64,000 nt of DNA, taken from Alkalimonas amylolytica. Its GTDB lineage: Bacteria > Pseudomonadota > Gammaproteobacteria > Enterobacterales > Alteromonadaceae. This document shows positions 17,729 through 28,031 of the stretch, piece after piece (positions within the stretch are counted from its first letter, which is position 1; each line of letters opens with the position of its first letter). The stretch lies in assembly GCF_900107845.1 (NCBI RefSeq), contig NZ_FNRM01000001.1, forward strand, positions 341,209 to 405,208, in the 5' to 3' direction. Under the pieces are notes generated by a model. The model did no database searches, had not been told where the DNA came from, and saw nothing but the letters and a program-made list of their open reading frames with translations. The translations under genes were made by a program, and so were the position numbers.

Positions 17729-20700
17729 ATGTTATTTCGTGACTCACTGGAGGCCACCAACCCTCTGCGCCAAACAATTCGTGACTTCTACCGGGCCGAT
17801 GAAGATCAGGTGCTGGATTTCTTACTGCCACAGGCCGATATTGGCAACAATGCCCGTAGCCGTGCCTGGGAGCGGGCCCGCCAGATGGTACTGGCTATTC
17901 GCAAAGCCCAGACCGGTAAAGGCGGCGTCGATGCCCTGCTGAATGAATTCTCTTTATCGACCGAAGAAGGCCTGGTGCTGATGTGTCTGGCTGAGGCCCT
18001 GTTGCGGGTTCCTGATAACAACACCATGGATCGCCTTATTCGCGACAAGCTGGCCAAGGGCAACTGGAGCTCACACCTGGGCAACAGCTCGTCGATTTTT
18101 GTCAATGCCTCGGCCTGGGGCTTGCTGATGACCGGCAAAATGGTCAACTACAGCGATGAGCGAAAAGCCCAGCAGTTTGGTCTGTTAAAGCGCACCTGTG
18201 GCCGCTTGGGCGAGCCAGTGATCCGCCAGGCGGTGCGCTATGCCATGCAAATCATGGGCACCCAGTTTGTGATGGGCACCACCATCAGCAGCGCCATTGA
18301 GCGTGCAAAAGAGCAGGAAAAGCGCGGCTACACCTATTCCTACGACATGCTGGGTGAAGGCGCCCGCACCATGGCCGATGCCGAGCGCTATTTCCAAAGC
18401 TATCTGACTGCCATCGAGACCATTGGTAAAGCAGCGGTTGGTAAAGGGCCCTTCAAAAGCCCGGGTATTTCCGTGAAGTTGTCGGCCATTCACCCACGCT
18501 ACAAATTCGCTCAGCGCGATCGGGTTTTAACCGAGCTTATCCCGCGTCTGAAGCAACTGGCCGTAGCAGCCAAGCAATACAACATTGGTTTTACTGTGGA
18601 TGCCGAAGAAGCCGACCGGCTTGATCTGTCACTGGATATTATTGAAGCAGTTTTCAGCGATCCGGCGCTGGATGGCTGGGAAGGTTTTGGCCTGGCGGTA
18701 CAAGCCTACCAGAAGCGTGCGATTCATGTGATTGACTGGCTGCGTGAGCTGACCGAAAAAGTTGGTCGCAAGATGATGGTGCGGCTGGTGAAAGGTGCTT
18801 ACTGGGATACTGAAATTAAACTGAGCCAGGTTGAAGGCTTGCACGATTTCCCAGTGTTTAGCCGCAAACCATCCACCGATGTCTGCTACCAGGCCTGTGC
18901 CAAAAAACTGCTGGCCTACCGCGATACCATCTATCCACAATTTGCCACCCACAACGCCTACACCGTGGCCACCATTTTGGAAATGGCACCGGATCGTAGC
19001 GGTTTTGAGTTCCAGCGCCTGCATGGCATGGGCGATGCACTGTACGATCAGGTGGTACGTGATGACAAAGTACCTTGCCGCATCTATGCCCCCGTCGGTG
19101 AACATGCGGATCTGCTGGCCTATCTGGTGCGTCGTTTGCTGGAAAATGGTGCCAACAGCTCTTTTGTCAATAACATCATCGATGAGACCATTCCGGTGGA
19201 AAGCCTGCTGGCTGACCCGCTGGAAACCGTGCGTAACTGGCGGCAAAAACGCAACCGGCAAATCCCACTGCCCGCTGATGTGTATGGCAGTGAGCGCCTG
19301 AACTCGCGCGGCACCGACATCAGCGACTGCGATCAACTGATCCCAATCAAACAAGCGATGGAATCCTGGCTGGCCGTCATTGCCAAACTGGAGCAGCCAA
19401 TCAATGGGCATCCGGTCACCAATCCGGCCAATCTGGACGAGGTGGTAGGTTACATTCAATACGCCGATGCCGACGCCATGCAGGCTATCCTGGCCAGAAC
19501 ACAGCAAGCCTTTGACAGTTGGTCGCAAACCCCGGTAGCAGTTCGTGCTAACTTACTGCGCAAAATCGGCGATGCGCTGGAAAGCCATCAGGATGAATTA
19601 CTGGCTATTTGCATCAAAGAAGCCGGTAAAACTCTGCAAGACAGCATTGCCGAAGTGCGCGAAGCCGTCGATTTTTGTCGTTATTACGCGGCCAGAGCGG
19701 AAGAGCTGCCCGAAGACAGCGAGGCGCGCGGTGTGGTGCTTTGCATCAGTCCCTGGAACTTCCCGCTGGCGATTTTCCTTGGCCAGGTCGCCGCAGCTAT
19801 CGTCACTGGCAATACCGTGGTGGCGAAGCCTGCCGAGCAAACCAGTCTGATAGCAATCCGCACGCTGGAAATTATGCAGCAATGTGGTTTGCCTGAAGGT
19901 GTAGTAGAGTTGGTGATCGCTCCGGGACGTCAGGTCGGTGAGCACATCGTGCCAGACGAACGTATTCAGGCGGTGATGTTTACCGGCTCCACCGAGACCG
20001 GTTGCTGGATTGCCCGTAAGCTGGCGGAGCGGGTCGGCGAGCCGGTGCCTTTGATTGCCGAAACCGGTGGTCAGAATTGCATGATTGTCGACTCCACCGC
20101 TCTGCCCGAGCAAGTGGTGGATGACGTGATAGCATCTGGCTTTCAAAGTGCTGGTCAGCGCTGCTCGGCACTGCGGGTCTTGTTCCTGCAAGAAGACATT
20201 GCCGATGACGTCATCGAGATGGTGGTTGGCGCCATGAAAGAGCTGACTGTAGGCGATCCGGCCTTTCTGTCCAGCGATTTAGGCCCGGTGATCGATGCCA
20301 AGGCGCATGAGCGTCTGAGCAGCCATGTGCAGTACTTAAGCGATAAAGCCACGTTGCATTATGCCTGCCCGATCCCAGCAGGCGATCGTCACTTTTTCTT
20401 CGCACCGCACTTGTATGAGATCAGCGATCTGACCTTGCTGGAGCGGGAAGTGTTTGGCCCTGTGGTGCATGTCATCCGCTTTAAAGGCCCGGAGCTGGAT
20501 AAGGTAATTGAGCAGATCAATGCCACCGGCTATGGCCTGACCATGGGTGTACACAGCCGGATTGAAGAAGTGACCGAGCGGGTCGCCCAGTCGATCAAAG
20601 CCGGGAATATCTACGTCAACCGCAACATGATTGGTGCTGTAGTCGGTGTGCAGCCATTCGGTGGCCGCGGCCTGTCCGGTACCGGCCCTAAAGCCGGTGG

Positions 20701-21499
20701 CCCTTTCTACTTAAGCCGTTTGGTCAAAGACAATCTGACGATAGAAGATGCCGAACTGACTGAGCAAAAGCGCTCCCTGTTGCTCGCAGAAACCACAAGC
20801 CGGGCGGTTGCTTACGCCATGCCAGCGGCGGCTACAGCCCAGGCCATTTGGCAGCAAACACCGATTGTGCAGCGCAGCTCGGTATTGCGTCAGTTCCTGG
20901 CCTCACTGGCCGCCAATACGGTGGTAGCTAAACTGGAGCCGGATCTGGAGCAGGTGATTTCTGTTGCCCGCAGTCAATTGCGGCTGATTGAACAGGAGCT
21001 TGCTCAGCCTATCCGCTTGCCTGGGCCAACGGGTGAAAGCAATACCCTCTGGCTGGAGCCTCGCGGTACCCTGGCCTTGCTGCGCGACGAGACAGCGGAT
21101 TTCAGTCACTGGTTACTCAGTGCCCTGACAGCTATTGCAGCTGGCAATGCGGTGATCACAGCCGTGGAAGAACAAGACCTACCTGAAGCAGAAGCCGTGG
21201 TGAAAGCCTTGGTTCAAGCGGGCATGCCGGCTCATTTGATGGCAGTCATCAAGCTAACCAGCATGACCACCCTGCTCTCTGCACCAGACCTGGCGGGTGC
21301 CATCGTGCAATCCGGTACAGCCATCAAACCGCTGGCCGGTGAGCTGATCGCCAGTCGTGAAGGTGCGATTTTGCCGCTGATCACCACACCGGCGGATCAT
21401 CGCTTGTTACATCGTCTGGTGACTGAAAAAACCATCACGGTTAACACCACAGCAGCCGGTGGCAATGCCTCGCTAATGACGATGGCGGATAATATCTAA
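17729..21499 (+). CDS. putA: Bifunctional proline dehydrogenase / P5C dehydrogenase
   Basis: PutA oxidises proline to glutamate in two steps. The FAD-dependent proline dehydrogenase barrel (about residues 100-480) has RLVKGAYWD and RRLLENGANSSFVNN. The aldehyde dehydrogenase domain (about 530-990) has SPWNFPLA, FTGSTETG and the catalytic Cys in GQRCSALRV. A degenerate ALDH-like C-terminal domain follows to residue 1256. There is no N-terminal ribbon-helix-helix DNA-binding domain, so control is probably through the divergent Lrp-type gene. GGGAGG precedes the ATG. Confidence 0.95.
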   Translation: MLFRDSLEATNPLRQTIRDFYRADEDQVLDFLLPQADIGNNARSRAWERARQMVLAIRKAQTGKGGVDALLNEFSLSTEEGLVLMCLAEALLRVPDNNTMDRLIRDKLAKGNWSSHLGNSSSIFVNASAWGLLMTGKMVNYSDERKAQQFGLLKRTCGRLGEPVIRQAVRYAMQIMGTQFVMGTTISSAIERAKEQEKRGYTYSYDMLGEGARTMADAERYFQSYLTAIETIGKAAVGKGPFKSPGISVKLSAIHPRYKFAQRDRVLTELIPRLKQLAVAAKQYNIGFTVDAEEADRLDLSLDIIEAVFSDPALDGWEGFGLAVQAYQKRAIHVIDWLRELTEKVGRKMMVRLVKGAYWDTEIKLSQVEGLHDFPVFSRKPSTDVCYQACAKKLLAYRDTIYPQFATHNAYTVATILEMAPDRSGFEFQRLHGMGDALYDQVVRDDKVPCRIYAPVGEHADLLAYLVRRLLENGANSSFVNNIIDETIPVESLLADPLETVRNWRQKRNRQIPLPADVYGSERLNSRGTDISDCDQLIPIKQAMESWLAVIAKLEQPINGHPVTNPANLDEVVGYIQYADADAMQAILARTQQAFDSWSQTPVAVRANLLRKIGDALESHQDELLAICIKEAGKTLQDSIAEVREAVDFCRYYAARAEELPEDSEARGVVLCISPWNFPLAIFLGQVAAAIVTGNTVVAKPAEQTSLIAIRTLEIMQQCGLPEGVVELVIAPGRQVGEHIVPDERIQAVMFTGSTETGCWIARKLAERVGEPVPLIAETGGQNCMIVDSTALPEQVVDDVIASGFQSAGQRCSALRVLFLQEDIADDVIEMVVGAMKELTVGDPAFLSSDLGPVIDAKAHERLSSHVQYLSDKATLHYACPIPAGDRHFFFAPHLYEISDLTLLEREVFGPVVHVIRFKGPELDKVIEQINATGYGLTMGVHSRIEEVTERVAQSIKAGNIYVNRNMIGAVVGVQPFGGRGLSGTGPKAGGPFYLSRLVKDNLTIEDAELTEQKRSLLLAETTSRAVAYAMPAAATAQAIWQQTPIVQRSSVLRQFLASLAANTVVAKLEPDLEQVISVARSQLRLIEQELAQPIRLPGPTGESNTLWLEPRGTLALLRDETADFSHWLLSALTAIAAGNAVITAVEEQDLPEAEAVVKALVQAGMPAHLMAVIKLTSMTTLLSAPDLAGAIVQSGTAIKPLAGELIASREGAILPLITTPADHRLLHRLVTEKTITVNTTAAGGNASLMTMADNI

Positions 21500-21543
21500 T
21501 TGTTCTCCTGAAATGCTAGCCATGTCATTTCGTGCCCTATTCC

Positions 21544-21576
21544 AGCCAGCCCAACCGGGCTGGCTGTTTTTCTTTC
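21544..21576 (+). terminator. Rho-independent terminator after putA
   Basis: CAGCCAGCCC and GGGCTGGCTG form a ten-base stem with a four-base loop, followed by TTTTTCTTT. Confidence 0.9.
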
Positions 21577-21661
21577 TGACGGCACTGGCCCCTACTGTTA
21601 ATTTAGCGTTACTGAGCTACACTATAAGCTGACTTGTAGCAGTTTGAGGAACCTCAACCCT

Positions 21662-22810
21662 ATGGCATTACAGGAAGTAACCTTGCAGCAGTTGCAACCG
21701 GGTGATTTTGTGGTGCGTGTCAGCCAGCAGACTGGCGATGTGTTGATCAAAGAAGCCGGCCTGGTGCGAAGTCAAAAAACCATAGAGCTGTTACGTAAAA
21801 AAGGCGTGCTCCGAGTCTTGATCGATCCTGATCTGGCCGCGCATAAACCACCCCCCTCAAATGACGATGCCACAGGGACGGATAGTCAAACCACCGAAGC
21901 CCCGGATGAGAGCGAATTCACTCGTGTCGACTTTTCCACCGAGTTACCCAAGGCTGAAAAAACCTGGCAGCAGCTCAAACAAAAGCAAAGCCGGCTGTTT
22001 GATAGCTGCCGTCGTCAGCAACCGATCGATTTGGAGCTGGTACAGGAAGTCAGTTGCGGCCTGGCGGATTCAGTCAGCCGCAATCAGGATGTGCTGCTAT
22101 GTTTAAGCCGTATCGCTCAAAGCAGTGATGATTTACTGCAACATGCCATCAACTGTGCGGTCTATATGGCCGCTTTTGGTCAGCAACTGCAGCTATCGAA
22201 AGGTCAGCTGCAGGATCTAATCATGGCTGCTTTGCTGCACGATATGGGGAAAGTCACGCTGGGCGCAGCAACCAGCGATATCGACGCTATCCCGGCTAGC
22301 CTAAAACTGCTGGCACCAATGAACCGCTTACCGGCAGAAGTATCGTTATGGGTAGCACAGCACTGTGCTTATTTGGATGGCAGCGGCTCCCCTAAAGGTT
22401 TAAAAGGCCACCAGATTAGCCAGGGCGGCCGTATGCTGGCCATTGTCAATCAATACGATAATTTGTCGCACCCCATCGGTAAAAAGCCTCTGAATCCACA
22501 GCTTGCCAGCAAAAAATTACTGGAAAAAACGCCCGATCAGCTTGATAGTGAATTGACTCAGCGCTTTATCCGCTGCATCGGCATTTATCCACCCGGCAGT
22601 GTGGTGAAACTCCACAGTGGCAAACTGGCGCTGGTACTGGAAAATAATCCGAAGAAACCGACCCAACCCAAGGTCAAAGTGTTTTACCACAGCCAGCATC
22701 AACATCATTTACCGGCCAAAGTACTGGATTTGGCGAAACATCAGGAAGAGTACATCGACTACTGCATCGATTTGGAGCAATATGGATTGCAAGCCAGTAA
22801 TTATCTCTGA
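21662..22810 (+). CDS. Degenerate HD-GYP domain protein
   Basis: A 382-residue cytoplasmic protein with an N-terminal DUF3391-type region (LQPGDFVVRV) and an HD-GYP domain. The first metal motif is kept (LLHDMGK). The second, normally HHE-x2-DGxGYP, reads HCAYLDGSGSP, and the KPG-LT-E segment with its histidine is absent. Family knowledge: intact HD-GYP proteins hydrolyse cyclic di-GMP. The missing ligands suggest weak or no activity and perhaps a binding role. GAGGA lies 11 bases before the ATG. Confidence 0.8.
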   Translation: MALQEVTLQQLQPGDFVVRVSQQTGDVLIKEAGLVRSQKTIELLRKKGVLRVLIDPDLAAHKPPPSNDDATGTDSQTTEAPDESEFTRVDFSTELPKAEKTWQQLKQKQSRLFDSCRRQQPIDLELVQEVSCGLADSVSRNQDVLLCLSRIAQSSDDLLQHAINCAVYMAAFGQQLQLSKGQLQDLIMAALLHDMGKVTLGAATSDIDAIPASLKLLAPMNRLPAEVSLWVAQHCAYLDGSGSPKGLKGHQISQGGRMLAIVNQYDNLSHPIGKKPLNPQLASKKLLEKTPDQLDSELTQRFIRCIGIYPPGSVVKLHSGKLALVLENNPKKPTQPKVKVFYHSQHQHHLPAKVLDLAKHQEEYIDYCIDLEQYGLQASNYL

Positions 22811-22811
22811 C

Positions 22812-23567
22812 TCACCTCGACCATTCACTTAACGCCGCCATACTGAACTCCTGCTGCCGATAGCGTAATACCACATGGTTTGGATGAATTTCAACCACCT
22901 GGATATCGGTGCTCAGCCACTGGCCTTGCTGTAAAGTACGGCCATTCACTTTCACCCAGCGCCGCGAGGGCACACTGGCAAACACATGAGCTTCAAAACG
23001 TATCGGCGGCAATTGCTGCTGCACCTGTGGCGCCAACTCGGAAATATCCCGGGCCGGGGCATCGTGCATCCGAACATGCTCACGGCGCGGCCCGGCTTGC
23101 TCCAGTTCATCCACTATCTGAGAAAAGCGTTGCTGCAGCTCTGCCGATACTTCGGTGGCTTCCAACTCATCGAGCGATGGCAAGGCAGCACGGGCAGGAC
23201 GAGACTCAGGCGCTTCGGCAATAGCAAGTGGTGCAGGCTCCACAGTTACTGGTTCGATGACCGCTGTTCGCTCTGTAGCAGTGGCCGGTTTTACTGCCTC
23301 AGACTCGCTGGTGGTGACCGGCAGTTCGGATAAGGCCGCCAGGATCTGTTGCTGACTAGCCACCACCACTGGTTCAGCGCTCTGACCCGCTCCCATCGTT
23401 ACCGCAGGCTTCTGCTGCATCCCCAGCCAATACCCTGCAGCCAGGGCCAGGCTAAGAATAGCCGCACCAGCCAGGACACCCAGCCAGAAAGGTGCTACCC
23501 GGTTGGACGCTGCAGTATTGGCAGCGATATTTTGTTGCTGTTTTAAAGCATCCATCAAAATGGACAT
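22812..23567 (-). CDS. gspB: GspB/ExeB-type secretion assembly protein
   Basis: A 251-residue bitopic protein: a short cytoplasmic segment (MSILMDALKQQQN), a membrane helix near residues 27-48, a long low-complexity periplasmic linker rich in Ala, Glu and Pro, and a C-terminal T2SSB domain with WVKVNGRTLQQGQWL. Family knowledge: GspB works with the GspA/ExeA ATPase to insert the type II secretin through peptidoglycan. It lies 89 bases after exeA on the same strand and ends two bases from the convergent HD-GYP gene. Confidence 0.85.
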   Translation of the reverse strand: MSILMDALKQQQNIAANTAASNRVAPFWLGVLAGAAILSLALAAGYWLGMQQKPAVTMGAGQSAEPVVVASQQQILAALSELPVTTSESEAVKPATATERTAVIEPVTVEPAPLAIAEAPESRPARAALPSLDELEATEVSAELQQRFSQIVDELEQAGPRREHVRMHDAPARDISELAPQVQQQLPPIRFEAHVFASVPSRRWVKVNGRTLQQGQWLSTDIQVVEIHPNHVVLRYRQQEFSMAALSEWSR

Positions 23568-23656
23568 CCGTCACTCCTGCAAAGCCGAACGCTTTGTCTT
23601 GCTACATGCCATCTACACTCTTGGTGTTAGCTGGCGAGGTATGCGACCCAATACAC

Positions 23657-24571
23657 CTAGCCCAATACGCGGGCCAGAACAAAGCCAAGCCCCGCCATCA
23701 GCGGAACCAACGCCAGCAACCAGAGCCACAGTCCAGGCTGAAGCGCCGAAGCAGGACCGGCACTGGCCGGTAAAATTTCTCTGGCAGCCTGCTGCACTTC
23801 CGCTTTACCCACCAAGGGTTTCTGCCGGGCAAAAGCCGCCAACATGGCTCTGTCGGCCAGCAGGTTCAATAAACGCGGAATGCCCTGACTGCGCTGATAC
23901 AACTGGCGAACTGCAGCAGCTTCAAACACAGGTCGCTCAGAGCCCGCCACTTTCAAGCGATAGCTTAAATACTGTTGCACTTCAGTTTCAGTCAGCGGCA
24001 TCAGATGGTAACGCGCCGTGATGCGCTGCGCCAGCTGCCGTAAGTCAGACCGCTGCAATAATTGCTGCAACTCCGGCTGGCCAATTAAAATCACCTGTAA
24101 CAGTTTACGACTATTGGTTTCCAGGTTGGTCAGTAGGCGCAGCTGTTCCAGCACCACCGGTTGTAAATGCTGGGCCTCATCAATAATCAGCAACGTTTGT
24201 TTGCCCGATTGATGATTCTTCAGCAAGCGGTTTTTAATTTTATCGCCCAACAGCTTCAAACTGGCATCGGATTTTTTGTAACGAATACGCAGTTCGTCGC
24301 AAACGGTCGCTAAAAGTTCCAGCTCGGACAAGGTTGGGTTTAAAATAAAAGCCAGCTCGGTGTTTTCGTCCAGCTCCTGCAGCAAGGCGCGTGAAACCGT
24401 GGTTTTGCCAGTACCTACTTCACCGGTTAACAGCACAAAACCACCAGCATCGCCGAGGCCATAGCGCAGGTGTGCCAATGCCTCGGCGTGGCGTCCGCTC
24501 AGGAACAGAAAATCCGGGTTCGGAGCAATGGAAAAAGGCTGACTGTGCAGGCCAAAAAAGCCGGTGTACAT
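23657..24571 (-). CDS. exeA: ExeA/MshM-type AAA ATPase
   Basis: A 304-residue protein of the ExeA family. It begins [19 protein letters not shown], a standard family N-terminus, then has Walker [10 protein letters not shown], Walker [11 protein letters not shown] and the GQPEL segment. A single membrane helix lies at the C-terminus (about residues 280-302). There is no C-terminal peptidoglycan-binding domain, as in the shorter members. The neighbouring gspB supports a type II secretion assembly role; a pilus-biogenesis role like that of MshM is the alternative. Confidence 0.85.
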   Translation of the reverse strand: MYTGFFGLHSQPFSIAPNPDFLFLSGRHAEALAHLRYGLGDAGGFVLLTGEVGTGKTTVSRALLQELDENTELAFILNPTLSELELLATVCDELRIRYKKSDASLKLLGDKIKNRLLKNHQSGKQTLLIIDEAQHLQPVVLEQLRLLTNLETNSRKLLQVILIGQPELQQLLQRSDLRQLAQRITARYHLMPLTETEVQQYLSYRLKVAGSERPVFEAAAVRQLYQRSQGIPRLLNLLADRAMLAAFARQKPLVGKAEVQQAAREILPASAGPASALQPGLWLWLLALVPLMAGLGFVLARVLG

Positions 24572-24614
24572 GCGCGCATCCTGTGCTTATCGCTGAAAAA
24601 TTTCAGTGGTTCGG

Positions 24615-24620
24615 TATAAT
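24615..24620 (+). promoter_or_regulatory. Consensus -10 box before cca
   Basis: TATAAT at 24615-24620 overlaps an in-frame ATG at 24619. A transcript from here would begin near 24627, which favours the GTG at 24649 as the cca start. The -35 region (GCTGAA at 24592) is weak. Confidence 0.5.
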
Positions 24621-24648
24621 GGCAAAAAAAGCGACGTTGGAAAAGCCT

Positions 24649-25869
24649 GTGCAACTATATCTTGTCGGTGGTGCGGTCCGCGATGAACTGCTTGGTTACC
24701 CTTTTCATGAGCGGGACTGGGTCGTGGTAGGTGCGCATCCACAGCAAATGCTGGATCAAGGCTACCAGCAAGTCGGTAAAGACTTCCCGGTATTCTTGCA
24801 CCCCAAAACCAAAGAAGAGTATGCGCTGGCCCGTACCGAGCGCAAACAAGGCTCGGGCTATACTGGTTTTGTGACCTACGCTGCGCCCGATGTTACGCTG
24901 GAGCAAGATCTGGCAAGGCGCGATCTGACCATCAATGCCATCGCCAAAGCCGAAGATGGCACCCTCATCGATCCTTATGGCGGCGTAGCGGATCTTCAGG
25001 CGCGGGTTCTGCGTCATGTCTCGCCGGCTTTCGCCGAAGATCCACTGCGAGTGCTGCGGGTGGCCCGCTTTTATGCCCGTTATTACCATCTGGGCTTTCA
25101 GGTAGCCGACGACACGCAAGCATTGATGCAACAACTCAGTGAGAGTGGCGAGCTACAGGCACTGAGTGCAGAGCGCATTTGGCAGGAGCTTAGCAAAGCC
25201 CTGAGCACCCGGCATCCCGAGGCTTTTATTGAGCTACTAAGACGCTGCGGCGCATTAAAGCAGCTGATGCCGGAGCTCGATGTGCTTTGGGGTGTGCCCC
25301 AGCCGGCCAAATGGCACCCGGAAATTGATACCGGCGTGCACACCTTGCTGGTGTTGCAGCAAGCCAGCCAATTGTCCGAGCGCATCGATATTCGCTTTGC
25401 AGCTTTGGTACATGACTTGGGAAAAGGCGTCAGCCCGCCTGAGCACTGGCCCTCTCATCATGGCCATGAGCACACTGGCCTGCCGCTGATCCGTCAGCTG
25501 TGCGCGCGCTTAAAAGTGCCGAACGACTGCCGGGATCTGGCGCTGTTGGTCTGCCAATACCATCAACTAATCCACCGGGCTGCGGAGCTGAAAGCCAGCA
25601 CCGTCTTGAAACTGTTCGACGGCATTGATCTGTGGCGCAAACCCGAGCGGCTGGATGCGATTATCTGCTGCTGCATCGCCGATTTACGTGGCCGCACCGG
25701 CTTTGAAAAGGCCGACTACCCGGCGAAGCGGCTGCTTCCCAAACTCGCTGCTGCCGCCCAGGCCGTCGATGTCAAAACCCTGATTCAGCCAGGCATGAAA
25801 GGCGATGCCATCAAGCAAGCGCTGCAGCAGGCTCGTTTGCAGGCGATTCAACAGGCAAAAAATACATAG
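24649..25869 (+). CDS. cca: Multifunctional CCA-adding enzyme
   Basis: A tRNA nucleotidyltransferase that builds or repairs the 3' CCA end, with a phosphohydrolase domain. The head domain shows [12 protein letters not shown] and RDWVVVG; the RRDLTINA and ARTERK motifs follow; the HD domain contains LVHDLGKG. The GTG start gives [11 protein letters not shown], aligning with MKIYLVGG of E. coli, and has GGA upstream. The ATG at 24619 would add ten residues. The length of 406 is near the 412 of E. coli. Confidence 0.93.
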   Translation: MQLYLVGGAVRDELLGYPFHERDWVVVGAHPQQMLDQGYQQVGKDFPVFLHPKTKEEYALARTERKQGSGYTGFVTYAAPDVTLEQDLARRDLTINAIAKAEDGTLIDPYGGVADLQARVLRHVSPAFAEDPLRVLRVARFYARYYHLGFQVADDTQALMQQLSESGELQALSAERIWQELSKALSTRHPEAFIELLRRCGALKQLMPELDVLWGVPQPAKWHPEIDTGVHTLLVLQQASQLSERIDIRFAALVHDLGKGVSPPEHWPSHHGHEHTGLPLIRQLCARLKVPNDCRDLALLVCQYHQLIHRAAELKASTVLKLFDGIDLWRKPERLDAIICCCIADLRGRTGFEKADYPAKRLLPKLAAAAQAVDVKTLIQPGMKGDAIKQALQQARLQAIQQAKNT

Positions 25870-25870
25870 C

Positions 25871-26722
25871 TCATGACATAATTACCGGCAACCAGAACAT
25901 CATACTGACCGCAGTAATACCGATAAGCGTCACTGCAGATCCCAGCACCATAACCAAAGTAACGCTCCATTTTATCCGCTCACTGGATTGACGCTGTGCC
26001 CAAAAAACCAGCTCTGCCACCAACATCGGCAGCAGATAACAGGCCACCGAGAAAAACAAATCAGCCGGACCATCCAGGGTGCTATTATTGCCCTTCGGTC
26101 CCTGATTCAGCATCAGCCAACCAAACAAAAATAGCCGGAATGCCCACACGGCATTGATCAACAAAAAACTGTGCACAGCCCAGCGCTGATGTGCTTTGAA
26201 GTTGCCCGCCCGGGCAAAGCGCCAGGCCATGTAAACAGCAATGGGGATCAGCAAACCATTCAAGGTAATACCTAAAGCGCCCAAATCACTCAGCCGGCTG
26301 CCACGAACCCAGCTCAGGTAAAGCCCGGTCAGCGCGCCAAGCAGACCCAGCGTTAGAAACATCCGGCCATTCCAACGATGTAACCGGGACAACTTACGGC
26401 GGATCTGCGGCACAAATTGCACGACCCCACCAATACTCAATAAAATAGCAGGCAAAATATGGCCAAAATAAATCAGGTTATCCAAACCAGCGCCGGCTTG
26501 ATAACCATCCATATGCAGCCCCTGATTCACTGCGCTGTAATCGCCACTGACTACCGGAATGCCGTAACGGATCGCAATATAAAGGGCAAATAACCACTGG
26601 CCAATCAGTGCTAGTGCCAACCAGCACATCACACTGGTTGCTAATGCCGTGCTTGCCGTCGTGCTGATACCGGTATGTACTCTGTTGTTATACGATAGTG
26701 TATTCGAGCTTTGCTCAGTCAT
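25871..26722 (-). CDS. DUF2306 family membrane protein
   Basis: A 283-residue inner-membrane protein with about seven hydrophobic helices and the conserved segment RLHRWNGRMF, with histidines in several helices as in DUF2306 proteins. Its function is not established; the histidine pattern has suggested haem or redox proteins, but nothing here proves that. GGAAG lies before the ATG. It converges on cca with a single base between stops and stands divergent from the AraC-type gene. Confidence 0.75.
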   Translation of the reverse strand: MTEQSSNTLSYNNRVHTGISTTASTALATSVMCWLALALIGQWLFALYIAIRYGIPVVSGDYSAVNQGLHMDGYQAGAGLDNLIYFGHILPAILLSIGGVVQFVPQIRRKLSRLHRWNGRMFLTLGLLGALTGLYLSWVRGSRLSDLGALGITLNGLLIPIAVYMAWRFARAGNFKAHQRWAVHSFLLINAVWAFRLFLFGWLMLNQGPKGNNSTLDGPADLFFSVACYLLPMLVAELVFWAQRQSSERIKWSVTLVMVLGSAVTLIGITAVSMMFWLPVIMS

Positions 26723-26870
26723 CTTTCTTCCTTCACCTTGCTAAACCACAAAGCATTAGCATGGCGTTTAAAGCACGCTGGATCGCGCCGAATTTGAAAT
26801 TCGGCGCAGGGTTTTTGTAACAAATACCGCGTTGACGCGCAGAGAAACGAGCTGCTAGCATGAAGCGTCC

Positions 26871-27989
26871 GTGAAAAATGGAGTTCGCAAGGTGGCTCAG
26901 GTAATTTTCAGTGCGCTCTTACTGATCAGCTGCAGCTTGCTGTGTTTGCAACTTGGCGTGCGCAAAAAGCAGGCTGTGCATGTGTTGTTCGCTATTTTTT
27001 GCGGCTCGATGGCAATTTTTGCCCTGCAAGGTTTAGGCGGCGATGCGCTGGGTTCCTATCATTATCTGCTTGGCATGGCCCTTTGTTTCACCTGTAATGG
27101 CTCTTGGCTGGTCACCCGGGCTTTGTTCCGCCAGCAGAACGCCATCCAACTGGCTCATATTCTGGTTGCCGTCTGTATTGGCTTATTGATCGTTAGCAGC
27201 CAGGCGATTTTGCTGCTGCAATCACTGTGGCAGGATTTACCGCCAGCGTTACTCTCTGCCCGTAGCGTCGGCAGAGAACTGCTAATCTTGTTGTCTTCTG
27301 CCGTGCTGATGCTGACCCTGTGGGAAGCCTGTCGTGGTTTTAGTAAGGCGACTCAGCATGAACGCAAGCAACGTGTCATCTTTTTGGTCACCTACGGCGG
27401 TGCCATCCTGGTGTGCGGTGTACTGGCCAAAACAGTTCTGACAACGGCTCAACTAACTCAATGGCAAGCAGCGCTGAATGCGACAGCCGCTTTAAGCATT
27501 CTGCTGGTAACGCAATGGCTGATTTATCAACGCTTTGCTCGCGCGCCCTCGACGGCGGCAAAGCCACAGCACCTTACGACGGAGCAATCATCAGCAACTA
27601 TGGCTTTACCGGCAACTGATCTGGAGCTTTGTCAGGCACTCACCGATCTCTTATTCCAGCAACAGTGCTTTTTACAGGCCAATTTGCGGGTGGCCGACGT
27701 GGCAAGACAACTGGATGTGCCTGAATACAAAGTCAGCCGTATACTCAAATCACAGTTTCATGCCAGTAATTTCAATCAGTTTATTAATACCCTGCGCATT
27801 GAATACGCCAAAAAACTGCTGGCCGATCCAGGCAAAGGCCACTGGCCAATTGTGGTGGTGGGATTGGAAAGCGGCTTTGCCTCTGTTGGGCCTTTCACCC
27901 GGGCTTTTAAAGCCATCGAAGGCGCTACGCCACATGAGTTCCGGCAAGCCACCACAGCAGGAACCACCGCTCCAACAGCAACCGCCTAA
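26871..27989 (+). CDS. Membrane-bound AraC-type regulator
   Basis: A protein with about seven N-terminal membrane helices (residues 8-225) and a C-terminal AraC/XylS double helix-turn-helix (about 265-360, with VADVARQLDVPEYKVSRIL and the ending TPHEFRQ). This architecture is typical of 7TM-HTH regulators that sense envelope or small-molecule signals. GTG at 26871 or GTG at 26892 could be the start; the second has GGAG nearby. The divergent DUF2306 gene, which also has seven helices, is the obvious candidate target. Confidence 0.8.
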   Translation: MKNGVRKVAQVIFSALLLISCSLLCLQLGVRKKQAVHVLFAIFCGSMAIFALQGLGGDALGSYHYLLGMALCFTCNGSWLVTRALFRQQNAIQLAHILVAVCIGLLIVSSQAILLLQSLWQDLPPALLSARSVGRELLILLSSAVLMLTLWEACRGFSKATQHERKQRVIFLVTYGGAILVCGVLAKTVLTTAQLTQWQAALNATAALSILLVTQWLIYQRFARAPSTAAKPQHLTTEQSSATMALPATDLELCQALTDLLFQQQCFLQANLRVADVARQLDVPEYKVSRILKSQFHASNFNQFINTLRIEYAKKLLADPGKGHWPIVVVGLESGFASVGPFTRAFKAIEGATPHEFRQATTAGTTAPTATA

Positions 27990-28031
27990 GGTAGCCTGTG
28001 ATTGGCCTCGGGGACGAAATCAGCAGCACGC

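Noticed and set aside
18629..19528. 299-codon open frame antisense to putA
   Set aside because: It lies wholly inside the strong putA coding region, has no ribosome site or known motif, and is explained by codon bias in a moderately GC-rich gene.
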